From assembly GCF_954871325.1 (NCBI RefSeq), contig NC_088775.1, positions 9,587,561-9,651,560 on the forward strand: 64,000 nucleotides of DNA, given 5' to 3'. This DNA comes from Gordionus sp. m RMFG-2023. Lineage: Eukaryota; Nematomorpha; Gordioida; Chordodea; Parachordodidae. Both the position numbers and the translations under genes were made by a program. Numbering within the stretch: the stretch's first letter is position 1; the number at the start of each line of letters is the position of its first letter. The notes beneath the pieces are model-generated. The model was given only the letters and a program-made list of their open reading frames with translations. It had not been told where the DNA came from and did no database searches. Positions 21,046-34,100 of this stretch are shown piece by piece.

Positions 21046-22926
21046 GGTCAAGACGTGAGTGTGAATAAATTTTAAATAGACGACGGGCCATCCTGCGATT
21101 TTTGTCGTACGGGATTAGACGTGACCATAAACTTCCCGTGAATCACAAAAATTTTAATTTTTAAAATTGTGTTTTTATAAATATAAATTTGCAATGTTAT
21201 AATTATGATATATATTTTTTAATTTCATTTAGTTCTTTTTGAAAAAATAATTTTTGAAAACAAAAAAATAACTTGGCATTCTATAGATAAGATTTTTTTC
21301 CCCGGTCTTCTAAAATTTCAATTGAATGAAAAAAAAAAATCTCTCAACTCTCGTTCAGTAATGGAAATATGGGAATAAATAAATTTAATTTATAAATCTT
21401 TTATTTAGAAAGATTAAACATTTTAATAACTTATTGTTTAAATTTTCTCATATTTAACTACCTAAAATACTCAATTATTAATTTTCCCTTTATATTTAGA
21501 TTAACAAGCTTTTAAAAAAAATGTATATTTAAATATTATTTGCCTTCTCTCTATATCTGTTTTTAAGATATTATTTTTTAAGCTTTTTCATTGCTCCTCA
21601 ATTGTTTGAGTAAGGGTCTAACATTTACAAAATTTTTGGATGATTTCTAATCACAATAAATATACATAGTACAATGATTGTAGAGTCTTATGCATATACT
21701 TAAATTATTATCAATATTCAAAGAATGCTCAGTAATATGGAAACAAAAATTAGTAAAAACCTTCTGAAGGTGATACAATAATATCAAACCCCTAAAAAAA
21801 CAGGAAAATATTTCTCAATAAAGGAAAGATTTATTATATAGATTTAAAAAAGCGTGAAAATATAGCAATAAAGTTTTGAGAAATTTAAAAATCCCGTAAA
21901 TTTTCGGGCGCAATGGGGGTGATCAAAATATTGTCTTTCGTGAGCGCGCGGGTCGGGTCAAATTTTTTTAGTAGTAAGCGTGAAAGGGCGTCATTTATTT
22001 TTTGCAACCGTGAAAAAAGCCAAGAATAAAAAAATTAGGCCCGCGCACACCTCTTGTGCCAATCGATACTTAATATTATCTGTTATCAATCGTACTTTCA
22101 AAACCGATACCCGGGGGCGATATCCAAAATGATAATTCATTTATTTATACCAAAGCCAATATCCTAAACAGTTCATTCGGCCGGATTCATTTATAAATTT
22201 CTAAAATCTTTATGAAATAAAGAATGTAACGTTAATATTTATTTCTAAGTTTTAACTTTTAATTTATGTGCATAATATAAATTTTATAATTTAATTATAA
22301 AATTCTAATAATAATTTTAAAAAATAATAATATTGATTAATTATATTTTTTCTTTTCAACAAATACAAACATACTGCCCTATTATTTTTTTTGTATTGCT
22401 AACTAGTTAGATTCATGGGCTCGGATGATTTAAATCATTGATTTTTTTATCCGTTTTTTTGAACCCGATTTATTTAAATTAAACCTTTTTAAAAAAAATC
22501 AATATGAATAATAATTTTTAAAATAATAACGAATAATAAAATATTAATTATTCGTAATTTTAAATTAATGCGGTAAAATAATTTTTTTATCTGCTCGTTA
22601 AAAATTTCCTAAAAGAGAATATTAAAATAAATTATTATAAATTGTAGGCACATGTAAAAGAATTATCTTTATTTACAATTATTTTTTGTAAGATTATAAT
22701 AAATTATGAAATATTAATAGAATATTTATAGAATAAATTGGATTCAAAATTAATGATTCGAATATATATAATTTCGATTTTCTGTAATCAGAGTTCCATA
22801 AATTAAATTTCATAAATATATTGTTATTTATCGTCTGTTTGAATTCAAATTTATTAAAAAATGTTTCACTTTTTTTAATATATACCGCTAATTTAATAAT
22901 CAAAACAAGTCAAGGAGAATATTAGT

Positions 22927-23600
22927 ATGGATTTTAATTTAAGCAGAAGTACTGTATATAAAAAATTATTAAAACATTCGAGCCTAAATTCTAGAAATCC
23001 AAAGTTTCAAAATAATAAAAAAACAATAGGAGAGATGAGTATTGAAAAATATTTGTTAATAATCGATTTTCAACTTTTTAAGATAATGAAATTCATTAAA
23101 GGGCAAAACAATATCATTCCATCTACCAAACAAAGTTAAACTGGGGTATCTTTTATAAGGTAAAAATATCGATTTTATGCTAACATTGTAGTTTTTTAAA
23201 TAGTCTAAAAAGGAAAAAAAACATTTCAATGTGATTGATTGAATATTAACTTAAATGGACCATTGCTTTGGACATTAGACATTAACTGATTGGGAGAAGA
23301 TATCTTTCAAATCATGTCTTGAAGTAAGGTTGGAGATGAAATTCTCTAAAGAGTTATCAAAAACAAAGATGAAAGTTATTCAAAATAAAAATGTGAGTAA
23401 AACTCACCACAAAAAGAATCTGTTTTCAATATAAAATTCAGAAACAATGCTACTTCCATCCTCAGTTTCTTTATTTACCAATGACAACTTTATATTCAGC
23501 AAGACAAGTATTTCCGCCATCATAATGCCAAAACATGCAATAAATGGATAAATATTTTATCTTGATTCCTACTGAATCCAAACTTATTGAAAATATAGTG
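22927..23600 (+). pseudogene. Possible Tc1/mariner-like transposase remnant
   Basis: A helix-turn-helix-like start (MDFNLSRSTVYKKLLKHS) is followed further on, in other frames, by HHNAKTCNKWINI and LNPNLLKI. These loosely recall the D-N-A-x-x-H...W and L-N-P-x-E blocks of Tc1-like enzymes. Heavily decayed; low confidence. Confidence 0.25.
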
Positions 23601-23871
23601 TATTATGAAGTCAGGAAGCAAATAAAAAAAAAGAAATTATACTAAAGAAGGTTGAGAGAAAAAATATAGAATTTGAGAAATATTCTTGAAGATGTAGTTT
23701 AATTTTCCCTACCTAAAAAAATAGAAGAATTAAATTAAAATATGTTACATTAAATAAAGGATGGCAAATATTTATAAAACTGATTTTATAATCATCATAT
23801 TTATATGTATAAATAAATATTTAATTTGATCATTAATTTGATAATTGGTTAATTATATACTATAAATATAA

Positions 23872-23948
23872 AAAATTTCAAAAGGGTACTATAAATATTA
23901 AAAATTTCAAAAGGGTACTATAAATATAAAAAATTTCAAAAGGGTATG
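23872..23948. repeat. Three-copy tandem repeat, about 30 bp
   Basis: Three near-identical units ACTATAAATAT(T)AAAAA then TTTCAAAAGGGT in direct orientation. Confidence 0.8.
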
Positions 23949-24244
23949 CTAAAAATTATTTTTCCTATACTAAAAATTTTCCAAATCAAAATGTAGGAAA
24001 GTTATTAGGATTTTATTACAAAAATTAAATCAATATCACAAAATATAAACTTTATAATTTCAATTAGAAACTAATTTAATTTATATAAAAAATTTTTAAG
24101 TAAATAAAATGTTATAAACTATTGCTAAAAATAATTTAGTTATTATTGGATTATAGATATTATATATTATAGTTCAGCTTATTGCTGAAAAATATAAGAT
24201 GCATAGTCGATCATATTGTTTAAATAAATATGGAATTAAATATA

Positions 24245-24578
24245 TTATTTAATTTTAACTTTATGATTTTTATCTGTAATGTAACAAGATTTGAAGCCCA
24301 TAAACTGTTTAATTTTATTTTTATCATCGGTATTTGATTGACTCGAATTTAAAGTTTGTAAATGTTGGCTAATATCCTCTGATTCTTGTATTAGTGCTAG
24401 CTTTAAATGAAAGTATATCATGAATATTATATTTTATATTAACTCTGTTATCTTGAAATGTTTCTAACAAATCATCAACCTTTTCTAATACTTTATTTAA
24501 CTTTTCAAGGTATAAATTGTTTAATAAATTGTAGCTCTCTATTTTCTCCAAATCGATACAATCCTTTTGCTTTTCCAT
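24245..24578 (-). CDS. Small coiled-coil protein, or its decayed copy
   Basis: From ATG 24578 the frame reads MEKQKDCIDLEKIESYNLLN, then NLYLEKLNKVLEKVDDLLET, FQDNR, with heptad leucines throughout. It leaves the coding pattern at about 24440. A second frame resumes with LALIQESEDISQHLQTLNSS, QSNTDDKNKIKQFMGFKSC and a stop at 24245. The two join exactly in phase if a 43-nt AT-rich segment starting GTTAAT and ending TTTAAAG is an intron; otherwise it is a frameshifted copy. An intron that short is unlike the others in this window. The predicted product would be about 96 residues, helical, without signal peptide. Small subunits of tethering or kinetochore complexes look like this, but I cannot assign it. 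Confidence 0.5.
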
Positions 24579-24599
24579 TATTCAAAATTTTAAAATATA

Positions 24600-26480
24600 G
24601 GCAATTTATAGAAAAGGGAGATGAATGACATATAATAACGAATGTCTATTGGGCGGATGTATATATTACAAATTATCTTGTAATCCTACGCGAGATAAAA
24701 AAAATTGCATAAATGACTTATTCATTTTTTCTCCGAGTGCCAGCGGCATATTTACGGTATCCATTTTAGGAATGTCATGAATTTTTTTCGGCTAATATTA
24801 ATTTTGGATTTCTTTTTTTGTAGTTTATGAATGATTCCTTTTTTTGCTAATTTTGGATTTATCTTTTTTTTATTAAAGAATAAAGGAAAGAAATAAAAAG
24901 AAACCTTTTCCAAAATAAAACTCTGGACACTCCACTGCATTCCATAACGAAATAATTGCAAATACAATGTAATATGACGTGAGAATAATTACGTATTATA
25001 TTTCTACTTAAAATTTGATTAAAAAGGATGTAAGTAAGAAAAATGTAACGATTTATCAATCGCCGATACAGCATAATACCTGGAAATGTATCTGATATAG
25101 TAATGTCGATACAATAATAGAGATATTTTAACGATTTAAATTCAAGCTATAGATTTTTTGTACTATCTTCCCACACAGACTAAATTTTTTAAAATAATTT
25201 TCCAAATATTCAATTAATAAGATATGTTATATATAATAATGCTTCTAGCGCAAGAAGTGTAATTTAACGCATGGCCAAATTATTTTAAAAGATATTAAGG
25301 TATAATTTTAGATGGAAACTCTTTAAGTGTCTTTCACGTTTTTCCGGGTCTCCGCTCAGGTGATCCACTGAATCATCAATTATAATATTTTCCCAGGAAT
25401 CATTTTTACCTTTGAAAAATATTCACATTAAAACTCTTTAGCCTTGCTATTTAAGTTTATTTTTCCATTACTCTATTCAAAATATTAATATTTTTCCTAT
25501 AGCATTTCTATAGATCACTATTTAAAAAAAAATTTTTATTTCCGATTATTTTTCATCCCTCATTCACCGAAGAATTTTTTAAAAAAATAACACACTTATA
25601 AAGAAAATTTTTAAAAGAGTAATTTTGATGAATACTTTTTGGCTAGGTTATTCCGAGGCCGAAAAATATTAAAAATGGTAATCTTGTCCCAAATTTCAAT
25701 AAGGCAATTGCAGTTACTCATTTGTAATCACTTATTGTGGTAATGCACTCGCGGTAAATATATTAGCGGAAAAGGATTCGCTCTAATAGTGATAAGGCCA
25801 TTTTTTTCGGAGCGATAAATTTTTGCGCTAATGAATTCGCTCTTATAATATTAAGCGATATTGTTTGCGAAAATAACTTTTCGCCATAATTGACATAGGC
25901 GAAATTTACACGCAACCAGTCTACTGAAGGGTCAAATATATAAAAAAATTTGTATTTTTTTTACTAGGAAACATTTATAAAATGAAATAGAAAATAGTTT
26001 TCGATGAAAACTCCTATTGTTTTTAGCAGAATTTTTGATTTAATCTTGAAAGATTTTTTATGCATAAAAATTACAAAAGATTTATTATTATAAAACATTT
26101 TTTTAAAAAACATTTTTGGAACTTTTAGGTAAAATAATCAAAAATCTCTGTTCTCAGTAAAAAAAATCTTCAAAGATAAAATTTTTTTTGTAAACTCTGT
26201 TTTTCGTATCTCTGAGCGATTAAAAGTTTAGAGAAACCTATCATTTTGTTTATTTTTATTTTTAAGTTTTTAATATTATAATACAAAAATTGTAAAAAGC
26301 TGTAATTTAGCGGATTTTTGAAAAATTAAATTTTTTTAAATTTTGTTAGAAAACTCATAATAATTGATCGTTTTAACATGCTTAGCTCTCATATTTTTAA
26401 ATCTCTTTTTGAAACAATTCACAATATAAATCAATTAAAATTATTTAAAATAACTAAATTTTTAAAAATGCATTTTCAGG
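24600..26480. other. Gene-free AT-rich stretch
   Basis: No exon seen. A cluster of GCG/CGC words at 25740-25915 (CACTCGCGG, GATTCGCTC, TTCGCCATAA) resembles the 5954-6102 MITE ends and is probably another diverged member. Confidence 0.4.
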
Positions 26481-26499
26481 ACCGGACTATTAGAACAGG

Positions 26500-27115
26500 A
26501 ACAATTCTTAAGACACTAATATTAGAAGGGATGTTTTCGCGTCCGTCCCCGTCCTAAATTATTAACCCCAGTAATTTTTTAGATTAGATTCATCTGTATC
26601 TATTTTTAGATACATTTGGAATCATTTTATTTTACGGTTTTTTTTATTAAATGAAATAAAATATAAATTCAATTTATTAAATATTATGCCCGAGTTTGTT
26701 TCATCAAAAACAAACCCGTCAAATTTTATTTTACACTATGGATGAAGCCATCATGGTAAATTTAAAATTTTAGCTGATGAACTGTTTCCAACTGATTGCA
26801 AGCAGTTAACCTCTGGAAAAAACATAAAATAATGAACTTTCATTTATTTTTTCATCACCCCTTAGAGGATGTGAATAATGATATAAATTTTGAGATTCAT
26901 CAAATTTTGAATGATATTTTCAAAAAAAAATTTAGGGATTTTGGTATATAAAAAATTATCCCAAAATAAAGTTGTCATTCATAAAATATATTACCACTCT
27001 GCCGCTAAGTGTTCCTATAGAAAGATACTTTAGTATGGCTAAAAATATAGACAAACGAGGATAATTTAATAATTAAATTTTAAAAATGTTTTATTAGTAA
27101 AATCTAACAATTATT
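26500..27115 (+). pseudogene. hAT transposase remnant (C-terminal dimerisation region)
   Basis: A short plus-strand frame at about 26985-27060 reads TLPLSVPIERYFSMAKNIDK RG. This is the conserved hAT C-terminal signature (A/P-x-S-V-P-x-E-R-x-F-S-x-A). Upstream sequence has only broken frames. Terminal repeats not located. Confidence 0.55.
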
Positions 27116-27363
27116 ATTTTTGTTAATTTAATTATATATTTTATATATGAATTATTAAAATCTATAATAATATATTTTGTATATAGAAATAGATATGAAC
27201 TCACAATTATTTTGGCTCATTTATAAAATTACAATGCATATATATATAATTATAATAAAAATGTTTCTTGTGAAAATTGTTTCTGTATAGCTTTTTATAC
27301 AAGAGATAATCATTGAAAAATCTTTTAAAAACTCTTGTGTTAAGCCCAAGTCCTACCTCTTCT

Positions 27364-27558
27364 GAAATGTTGAAAATGAGCATTTTTTATGGTATTTAAA
27401 GTTTGAATATACAATTGGTACTGATGAAAGCAAAATACCACCGATAGGAGATTTATCAATGTTTTTGAGATCAGGTGGGGGAGCCTATGAGAGAGTTTAC
27501 ATAAATGGCCTAGAAGGTTTTAGAACCCTTTATTTAATATTTAATATTGATAATTTAT
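27364..27558 (+). other. Unassigned open frame without ATG
   Basis: About 60 plus-strand codons between stops: NVENEHFLWYLKFEYTIGTD, ESKIPPIGDLSMFLRSGGGA, YERVYINGLEGFRTLY. The residue mix is more protein-like than chance AT-rich frames, and local GC is raised. No clear acceptor and no family recognised; it could be an exon or an old mobile-element piece. Confidence 0.25.
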
Positions 27559-27559
27559 G

Positions 27560-28985
27560 TTTACTTAATTTTAATATGATTTAATCAATATTTATTATAA
27601 TTATCTTTTAAAAAATTGAATAAAAAATTGAAAAAACAATATTTTGTATTTTATGAAACTTTATTTACGCAAAATTGAAAATATATCTAATTTTTACTTA
27701 TTTGTTTTTATTTACTACATTTTTAATTGTAGGTATTAGAAACATCTGTATCAACTTTCTAACAAAGAAAGAATATTTTCTAAAAAAAATTGTCCAAAAT
27801 CTTATAGAACAGAAAACAAAATCGGTTTTTCAAAGAAAGTGTTATATCTATTTTAAATGTTATAGATTTAAATGAATTAGGAGAGAAAAAAAAATTGTAT
27901 AACTTATCTATTTACTCAAAATATTTTGAGTGCTTTGTTTAAAATAGGCCTAATTTTAATTTATATATTTTGGGATATTTATCAGCCATGCAAAAGCATT
28001 TCCAGCGATGGCCAAGGTTTAAAACTTTGCATCCGACTTGGATTATTTGGTTTTTTAATTAGAAGCCCTTTATCAAAAATTATCAATCTAAATAATTTTG
28101 GCTCTATTCTTATAAACTGATTTCTAAAACGTATATTCAAAAATAGCACATACGAATAAATTAGTCTATTACACCTGATAAATTAAAAATTAATTTTAGT
28201 ATATTTTTTTTTGCAAATGAATCTAAAACTCCAAAATTTTATATGTATATTATTTGCTTGCAATTTTATGTTATACAAAAATTTAGTAATATAATTGAGA
28301 AAAAGCCAAAATGGTTATTCTTCAGAATAAAGTGAAAAAAAAAATTAAAGGCTTCTGGGTGTTTGAATTTTATTAATTAATTTGTTTTTCTTTCAATTTT
28401 CCTTTTCCATTTATCGACTAATTTTATTTTCAGCATTTTCAAAACATTAATTATGATAATTGATAAGCGATTTAATTGAAATAAAATAGATAATATATAA
28501 GTAATTTTAAAAATTATTCAAAAATAATTAAATAATTTAAAAAATAGGGGGGGGGGGCAATTAAATAAAATAAAAGTTACAAAAAAAAGTAAAATGATTA
28601 AATCCAAGTTTAAAAATATCAAGCTGTCCTAGTTTACTTTTGTCGTATCTTTATCATTGTAACTATATCTTTTTAATATAAGCTGATACAAAAATATTTA
28701 AACTCCTATTATATCTAAAGGACCATCTGCGGGCGAAGAGCTAGCTAGGACAGTTCTAATTTATAGGGAGTAAACGCTTTCAGGGACATTTTTATATCTA
28801 TTGAAAGGAAATTTTGGTGGGTATTGATTAGGCAAAAATGTGTATATGGGGAATCCGAGGCTAAAGAGTAACCATTGCGAAGATGTGCCTTACAATAGGC
28901 AAAAAAGCTCTTTAGGACAAGTTATTTGTTCTTAAACAGGTTTTTGTAAACTAGCCCTGGAATTTATTATTTATGTGAAGTATTG
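27560..28985. other. No gene recognised
   Basis: AT-rich, with a poly-G run at 28546-28557. A moderately GC-richer block at 28625-28970 (containing CCATCTGCGGGCGAAGAGCT and CCATTGCGAAGATGTGCC) lacks an open frame and looks like an unidentified repeat. Confidence 0.35.
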
Positions 28986-28989
28986 AGAT

Positions 28990-30038
28990 AGTGACGAAGC
29001 GTCAAGTTTACTACTAAGGAAGCAATCGAAAATTTTATTTTTATTTGTATTTATTAGTCAAACCAAATAAAAAATTAAAATATATAAATATATAGAATTC
29101 GTCTTTGTTTAGAAATAAAATGATCAAGTACTGAGTTATAAAAGTTATTTCTAGATTTTAAATTTTTTAATAAGTTTTTTTCAATCGAAATCAAAAATAG
29201 ATTTTAAAAAAATTAAACCTATAATTTATTCATTAAAAGTTAGCGGAATATCTATAAAATTATTTTACAAATAAATAAATTTATTTGCTTATAATAATTT
29301 TGTGCATTAATGATATTTATAATTAATAGGCGTCATGGCTAACTTTGCATGATAAAAATATCCTTCACAAGAACTGATATCTAGATAAAATTTGCACTTA
29401 AATATTTTTATTTTTTATGTAAAAAAGCGTTAAATAAAAGTATATGAAATGTATCTTAAAAAGTATCTATAAACAGATCAAGATAACTCTAAAATAGTAT
29501 ATAGATATAGATACAGATACAGATACTTTTTATACAACTCTAATAATCTTATTAAATTTTCAATACAATTATTAAACATTAATTATATTTTTAAAAAAGA
29601 AAAAAATATTTATTTTAAAAAAGTAAGGAAAAAATATATTATAAAAAAAACTTTTTCCCTTTAATTTATTTTTAAAAAAAATAAACATTTTCATTTGCTT
29701 CCCCAATGCTTATTTTATAAATCTAAAATTACACAATACATTAGCATGATTTTCTCTTTATTTATTATAAAAAATATATATTAAATTTACTTCAATGTAT
29801 ATTTTTTTTAACTTAGTAAATAAAAGTAAATTTTTTAACGTAGTAAAAATAATAGTAATTTAACGTATTAAAAATAATAATAATTTTTTTTAAAGTTAAA
29901 ATTATATTAATTTATTTTAACTAAATCAGATTCGTTTTTTTTAACATATAAAGATTATATTAAATTTATTTAAGAATTTTGTAGGAAAAATTCCAAGGGA
30001 AGCAATGCTTCACTTGCTTCTTTGGAAGCTTCGTCACT
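28990..30038. mobile_element. About 1.05-kb terminal-inverted-repeat element
   Basis: Ends AGTGACGAAGC / GCTTCGTCACT are inverted, flanked by GAT on both sides (3-bp duplication), with GGAAGCAA / TTGCTTC also mirrored inside. The internal 1 kb is extremely AT-rich with no transposase frame, so it is non-autonomous. A second, overlapping hAT-like end (ACTTTTTATACAACTCTA near 29525) suggests nesting. Confidence 0.5.
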
Positions 30039-30714
30039 GATTGGGAGGATAAATATAGATTAATTTGGGTTAGGAATATTAATTATAGGGATTCTGATAC
30101 CAGTGGCGACATTAGGAGAAGGCTCAAACCACCAGAATTTTTCTTAGATAATAAATATCTTAAAAAAAATTTCCTAATTTTAGATTAGATAAAATTTTCT
30201 TTATCGCTAATTATGATTTTTTTTTTACCCTTGTGCATAAAAATTTCTGATATCAGTATAGATATTTTTTTTTATATTCAAATTTTAATTATATATTTAT
30301 AACAAGTTTAAATATAAAATAAAAATGAACGTATGATAATTTTATGAAAATTTAAAAATTATTAAAACATAAATAGAAACAAATATAAATACTTCTTTTA
30401 AAAGGAATAGGATATACTAATCTAGATGGCGTTACTAATTTACAACGACAAATATGATAAATAATAAATGAAAATCTTTTTAATAAAATATATTTAATAT
30501 ATATAAAATATTACATAATTTATTTAATATTAATATTATTGTATGATAGGAAAATATTTAAAATTTAACTTTAAAAATGATTAATCATTTAATAACGACC
30601 CTTTTATTAGAATAATTCTTATGTAATATAAGGATGAATGTTTTATTTCAGAAGCATCGGTTCGGTTCGGTTCAAAATTAAATCGGGTTCGGTTCAAGTT
30701 CGAAAGAACTGTTT

Positions 30715-31175
30715 CGGTTCGGTTTATTAAATTTTTGAAAATTTATTTTAAATACCAAAATTTAATATGAAAATAAATTTAGATCTAGATTCCAAGTAAA
30801 TACTTTGTGATTTTTTATAATCAAATCCAAAATGATTTTGTTTCTTCAAAGATTTGTGTTCAAAATAATGGGGGAAGAAAAATTTTTAAATGCTCTGAAT
30901 TTTTTATAAACCGTTTTTTACTTATAAAATGTTTTTAGGTCCGGTTTATTTAAATTTTCGAAAATTTAATTACCAAAATTTAATATAAAAATAAATTTAG
31001 ATCTAGACTATTCCAACTAAATTTATTTAATATTTTTTATAGTGAAATCCAAATCTTAAATTTTATACTAAATAAAATTTATAATTTTGTTATTCTTCAA
31101 AGATTTATGCTCAACAAAATGATGGGGAAGAAAAATCTTTAAATGCTGAAGATTTTATATAAACCATTTTTTCGT
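30715..31175. repeat. Imperfect tandem duplication, about 230-bp unit, 2 copies
   Basis: The block with AATACCAAAATTTAATATG, TTTAGATCTAGA, CTTCAAAGATTTGTG and GGGGAAGAAAAAT occurs at about 30715-30925 and again at 30940-31165. It is preceded by a CGGTTCGGTTC-rich end at 30657-30725, suggesting one repeat element. Confidence 0.65.
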
Positions 31176-31179
31176 AAAG

Positions 31180-34100
31180 AATGTTTCATGATAAAATAAC
31201 AAGTTTAATTTTGAAAATTTTTATTAAACCCTGTGTTCAAGAGATATTTACTCGATTGACAAATAAATTGAAATTTAATTTTTCTAATAGAATGAAGCAC
31301 AAAATCTGGCAAATATTTCGAAGAGTGCCCAATTTGAATAGGCTTTGTAATACAAAAGGAAAAGACATGTATTTGGTTAATTTTAAGATTGAATAAAATC
31401 GGGAAATTATGAAGTAACCCGTTATTTTGAGCTAGTTATCAGGCAAAATCTATAAAACATCTTACCCATATTATTTGACCCTGACTTCGAGTCACAACTT
31501 CCAGTAGCCAACACCTCATGGAGATTTTATAGCATTTAGAAAATATAATGATTTGAAATGAAATAATGCAAATTTATTTACTTTTAAAATTTTAATATTA
31601 GCATTAAATCATGTAGGTTTTTATTTTTAGGTAACAATATACCTTACATTTTGAAAAGTGGGGCAGGGATAAAATTTATAAGTTTGTATTCTATAATATA
31701 TTTTCTATTCTAGAAAAAAAATGATATCTTAAATAGTCATGTTTAGAGATATCACTTTTTTGATAACCTGCCAGACTAAAAAAAAAGTGTTTTATTTTAA
31801 AAAAAATTATGTTTATTTTGGGCTAAAGAGTGATTTTCCTGTTATTTAATGATAAAAATTAGGGACCTGCAAGCCCGGTCCTAAGCCCGTATAATTTTAT
31901 TAATATTTTTAAAAATATTTTTGTATTTCTCTACTTTAATTGATGAATATAATAAATAATACATTATTATTTAATTTAAAAGTAAAATGCCTTTTATGAC
32001 AAACATTTCGTTTTCATAGTATATTGCATAATAAGTGAACTGAAAAGTAATATAAAATAAAATTTATTAAAAAATTATATAAATTGAATAATAAGGCAAA
32101 CTATATTATTAATAAAGATCGGTCCCCTCTGGACTAAAAAAATTAAAAGACCGAGCCGAACTGCGGTCCTCGAAAAAGACAGATCTGTCCATCAGCCTAG
32201 TCTCGTCTAAGACCTTCACTACATATCACTATTTATGCCATTGTCAAATATTTTTTATCAAGATATATATATTTTTTTATATTTGAAGGACTTATTTTTT
32301 TTATTTTACTCCCTAATTTATATTATTTTTAATACTATAGCAAAAAAATAGGTCCTATATAATAATAAAAAATAACGATGATCTTCGTTTGACGTCATTT
32401 TTATTATAATAAAAATATATTTTATTCGCGAAACTAGTTAAGCCAAATTTTATTTTTTAACATACTTATCCATCTCATCATTCATAAATAAATTAAACAT
32501 TGTAATTTTATGTCTATTTTTTTTCGTCCATATTTGACTACAAATGGACTTGCTAGACTTTCTGAACCGGATTATACAGCTGAAAAGATGATCGGCTATA
32601 TTCAGATCTAATTTAGAAACTAAATAGAATCCTATCCATTTTTCTTAAAAATGTTTTTTGATTATGATGGGTCTTAACCTACTCCGGCTGACCTTGACTA
32701 CATCTTTAAATTTTTAAGAACTATTAATTTATTATTAATCTATTAATTTTAAAAAAACTTTTATCAATGAACAAAGAATTTTTCTTTCTAAAAAAAGGTA
32801 AATTGTTAATTGAGGACTAAATTATCCTCCTAATTAGTAATGCAAAATCGTTCTACTGAAGATTTCGCACATAAGATGGCACGTTTGTATATCTATTAGC
32901 AAAATCTTGATAGGTAATATTTTTATAGCTAAAATAGTGAGTTAGCCGTTTTTAAAAGCCTCAAATGGAGCCATTTTGCAACACTACTCCCATTAAAGTT
33001 ATCTCTACCCAACTACGTAGTTTCATAATTGCAATATATCTGTAAATTAAATTTATAATCACAATATAAATTTTAATTCATCACAAAATAATAGTTTTTA
33101 TTTTAATTATATTATTTATTTTTTTCCCCTACTCATCATTTTTATATAATTTAATGGGGAATTTTTTTTCCATTATATTTTTTATAAATTATATTTAATA
33201 AATACAAATATTATTGTTCTTTTTAAAAAAATTATTTGCTATAAAATAAAATTCACCATGTTTTTTTTTAAAAAAATACATAAATAAAATGTAATCATTA
33301 TTTTGATATATTTTTTTTATCAATAAAGACCCGACCCGATATCGGACTTTATTTTTTCCAATCCGATCCGAAAAAAAATTTTGTCCCACCAACCCAAAAA
33401 TTTCTTTTCAATCGTCTGACCAATCAGAAAATTTTTCTCAATATCCGCGTGCCGTAATTTTAATTTAGGATTCCATCCAATTTTTTATTTTTCTTTAAAA
33501 AGCACATTTCAACGAAATCGGAATAAAATATATGCAAATTTTATGGGTTATTCTTGAAAATTATTTTCATTTAAAAGCATTTCGAAAAAGTAAATTATTT
33601 TAAAATTTTTCGTAAGTCCCAATCTAGTCAGAAATAAATTTCAAGCAAGGTCTAGACCCGACAGTCAGAGAAAACCCGATCAGGATCCGCGGCTTATGAG
33701 GTTAAAAGGCTCGATACATATTTTAAATTAATATTTTGGCCATAATATTAGGCAAGCCTAGATATTTTGTTAATAGATGTCCAAACCTTTCAGACATCTA
33801 TAAAAATAATCTCCAGGCCTGTGTAATATTTTTTGGCCGAATTAGTGGGTCAGAATTGTAGATTGCTAAAAGCGGGAAAAACGTTACTGTTATTGTAAAT
33901 TACAAGATTAGTGGGGTCCGAAATCAAGTGGGTGGTGGGGGAAATTATACGTAAATAAATATAATTGTCATTATTTAGCCCAAAGAGTAAATTTTTGGTA
34001 GGCTAAAAATTGTTTAAATATATAGATCTCACCACCAGGAGGTATTATAATCTTGCATAATTTAAGACGCGAAAATTGAGTTCGACAATGTATTATGTTT

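Larger units (their letters stand above)
21080..24240. other. Gene-poor AT-rich DNA with decayed repeats
   Basis: Contains a GC-richer patch at 21890-22060 (GAGCGCGCGGGTCGGG, GCCCGCGCACACC) typical of repeat ends here, a possible Tc1-like remnant (22.93-23.6 kb) and a short tandem repeat (23.88 kb). Otherwise I see nothing. Confidence 0.45.
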
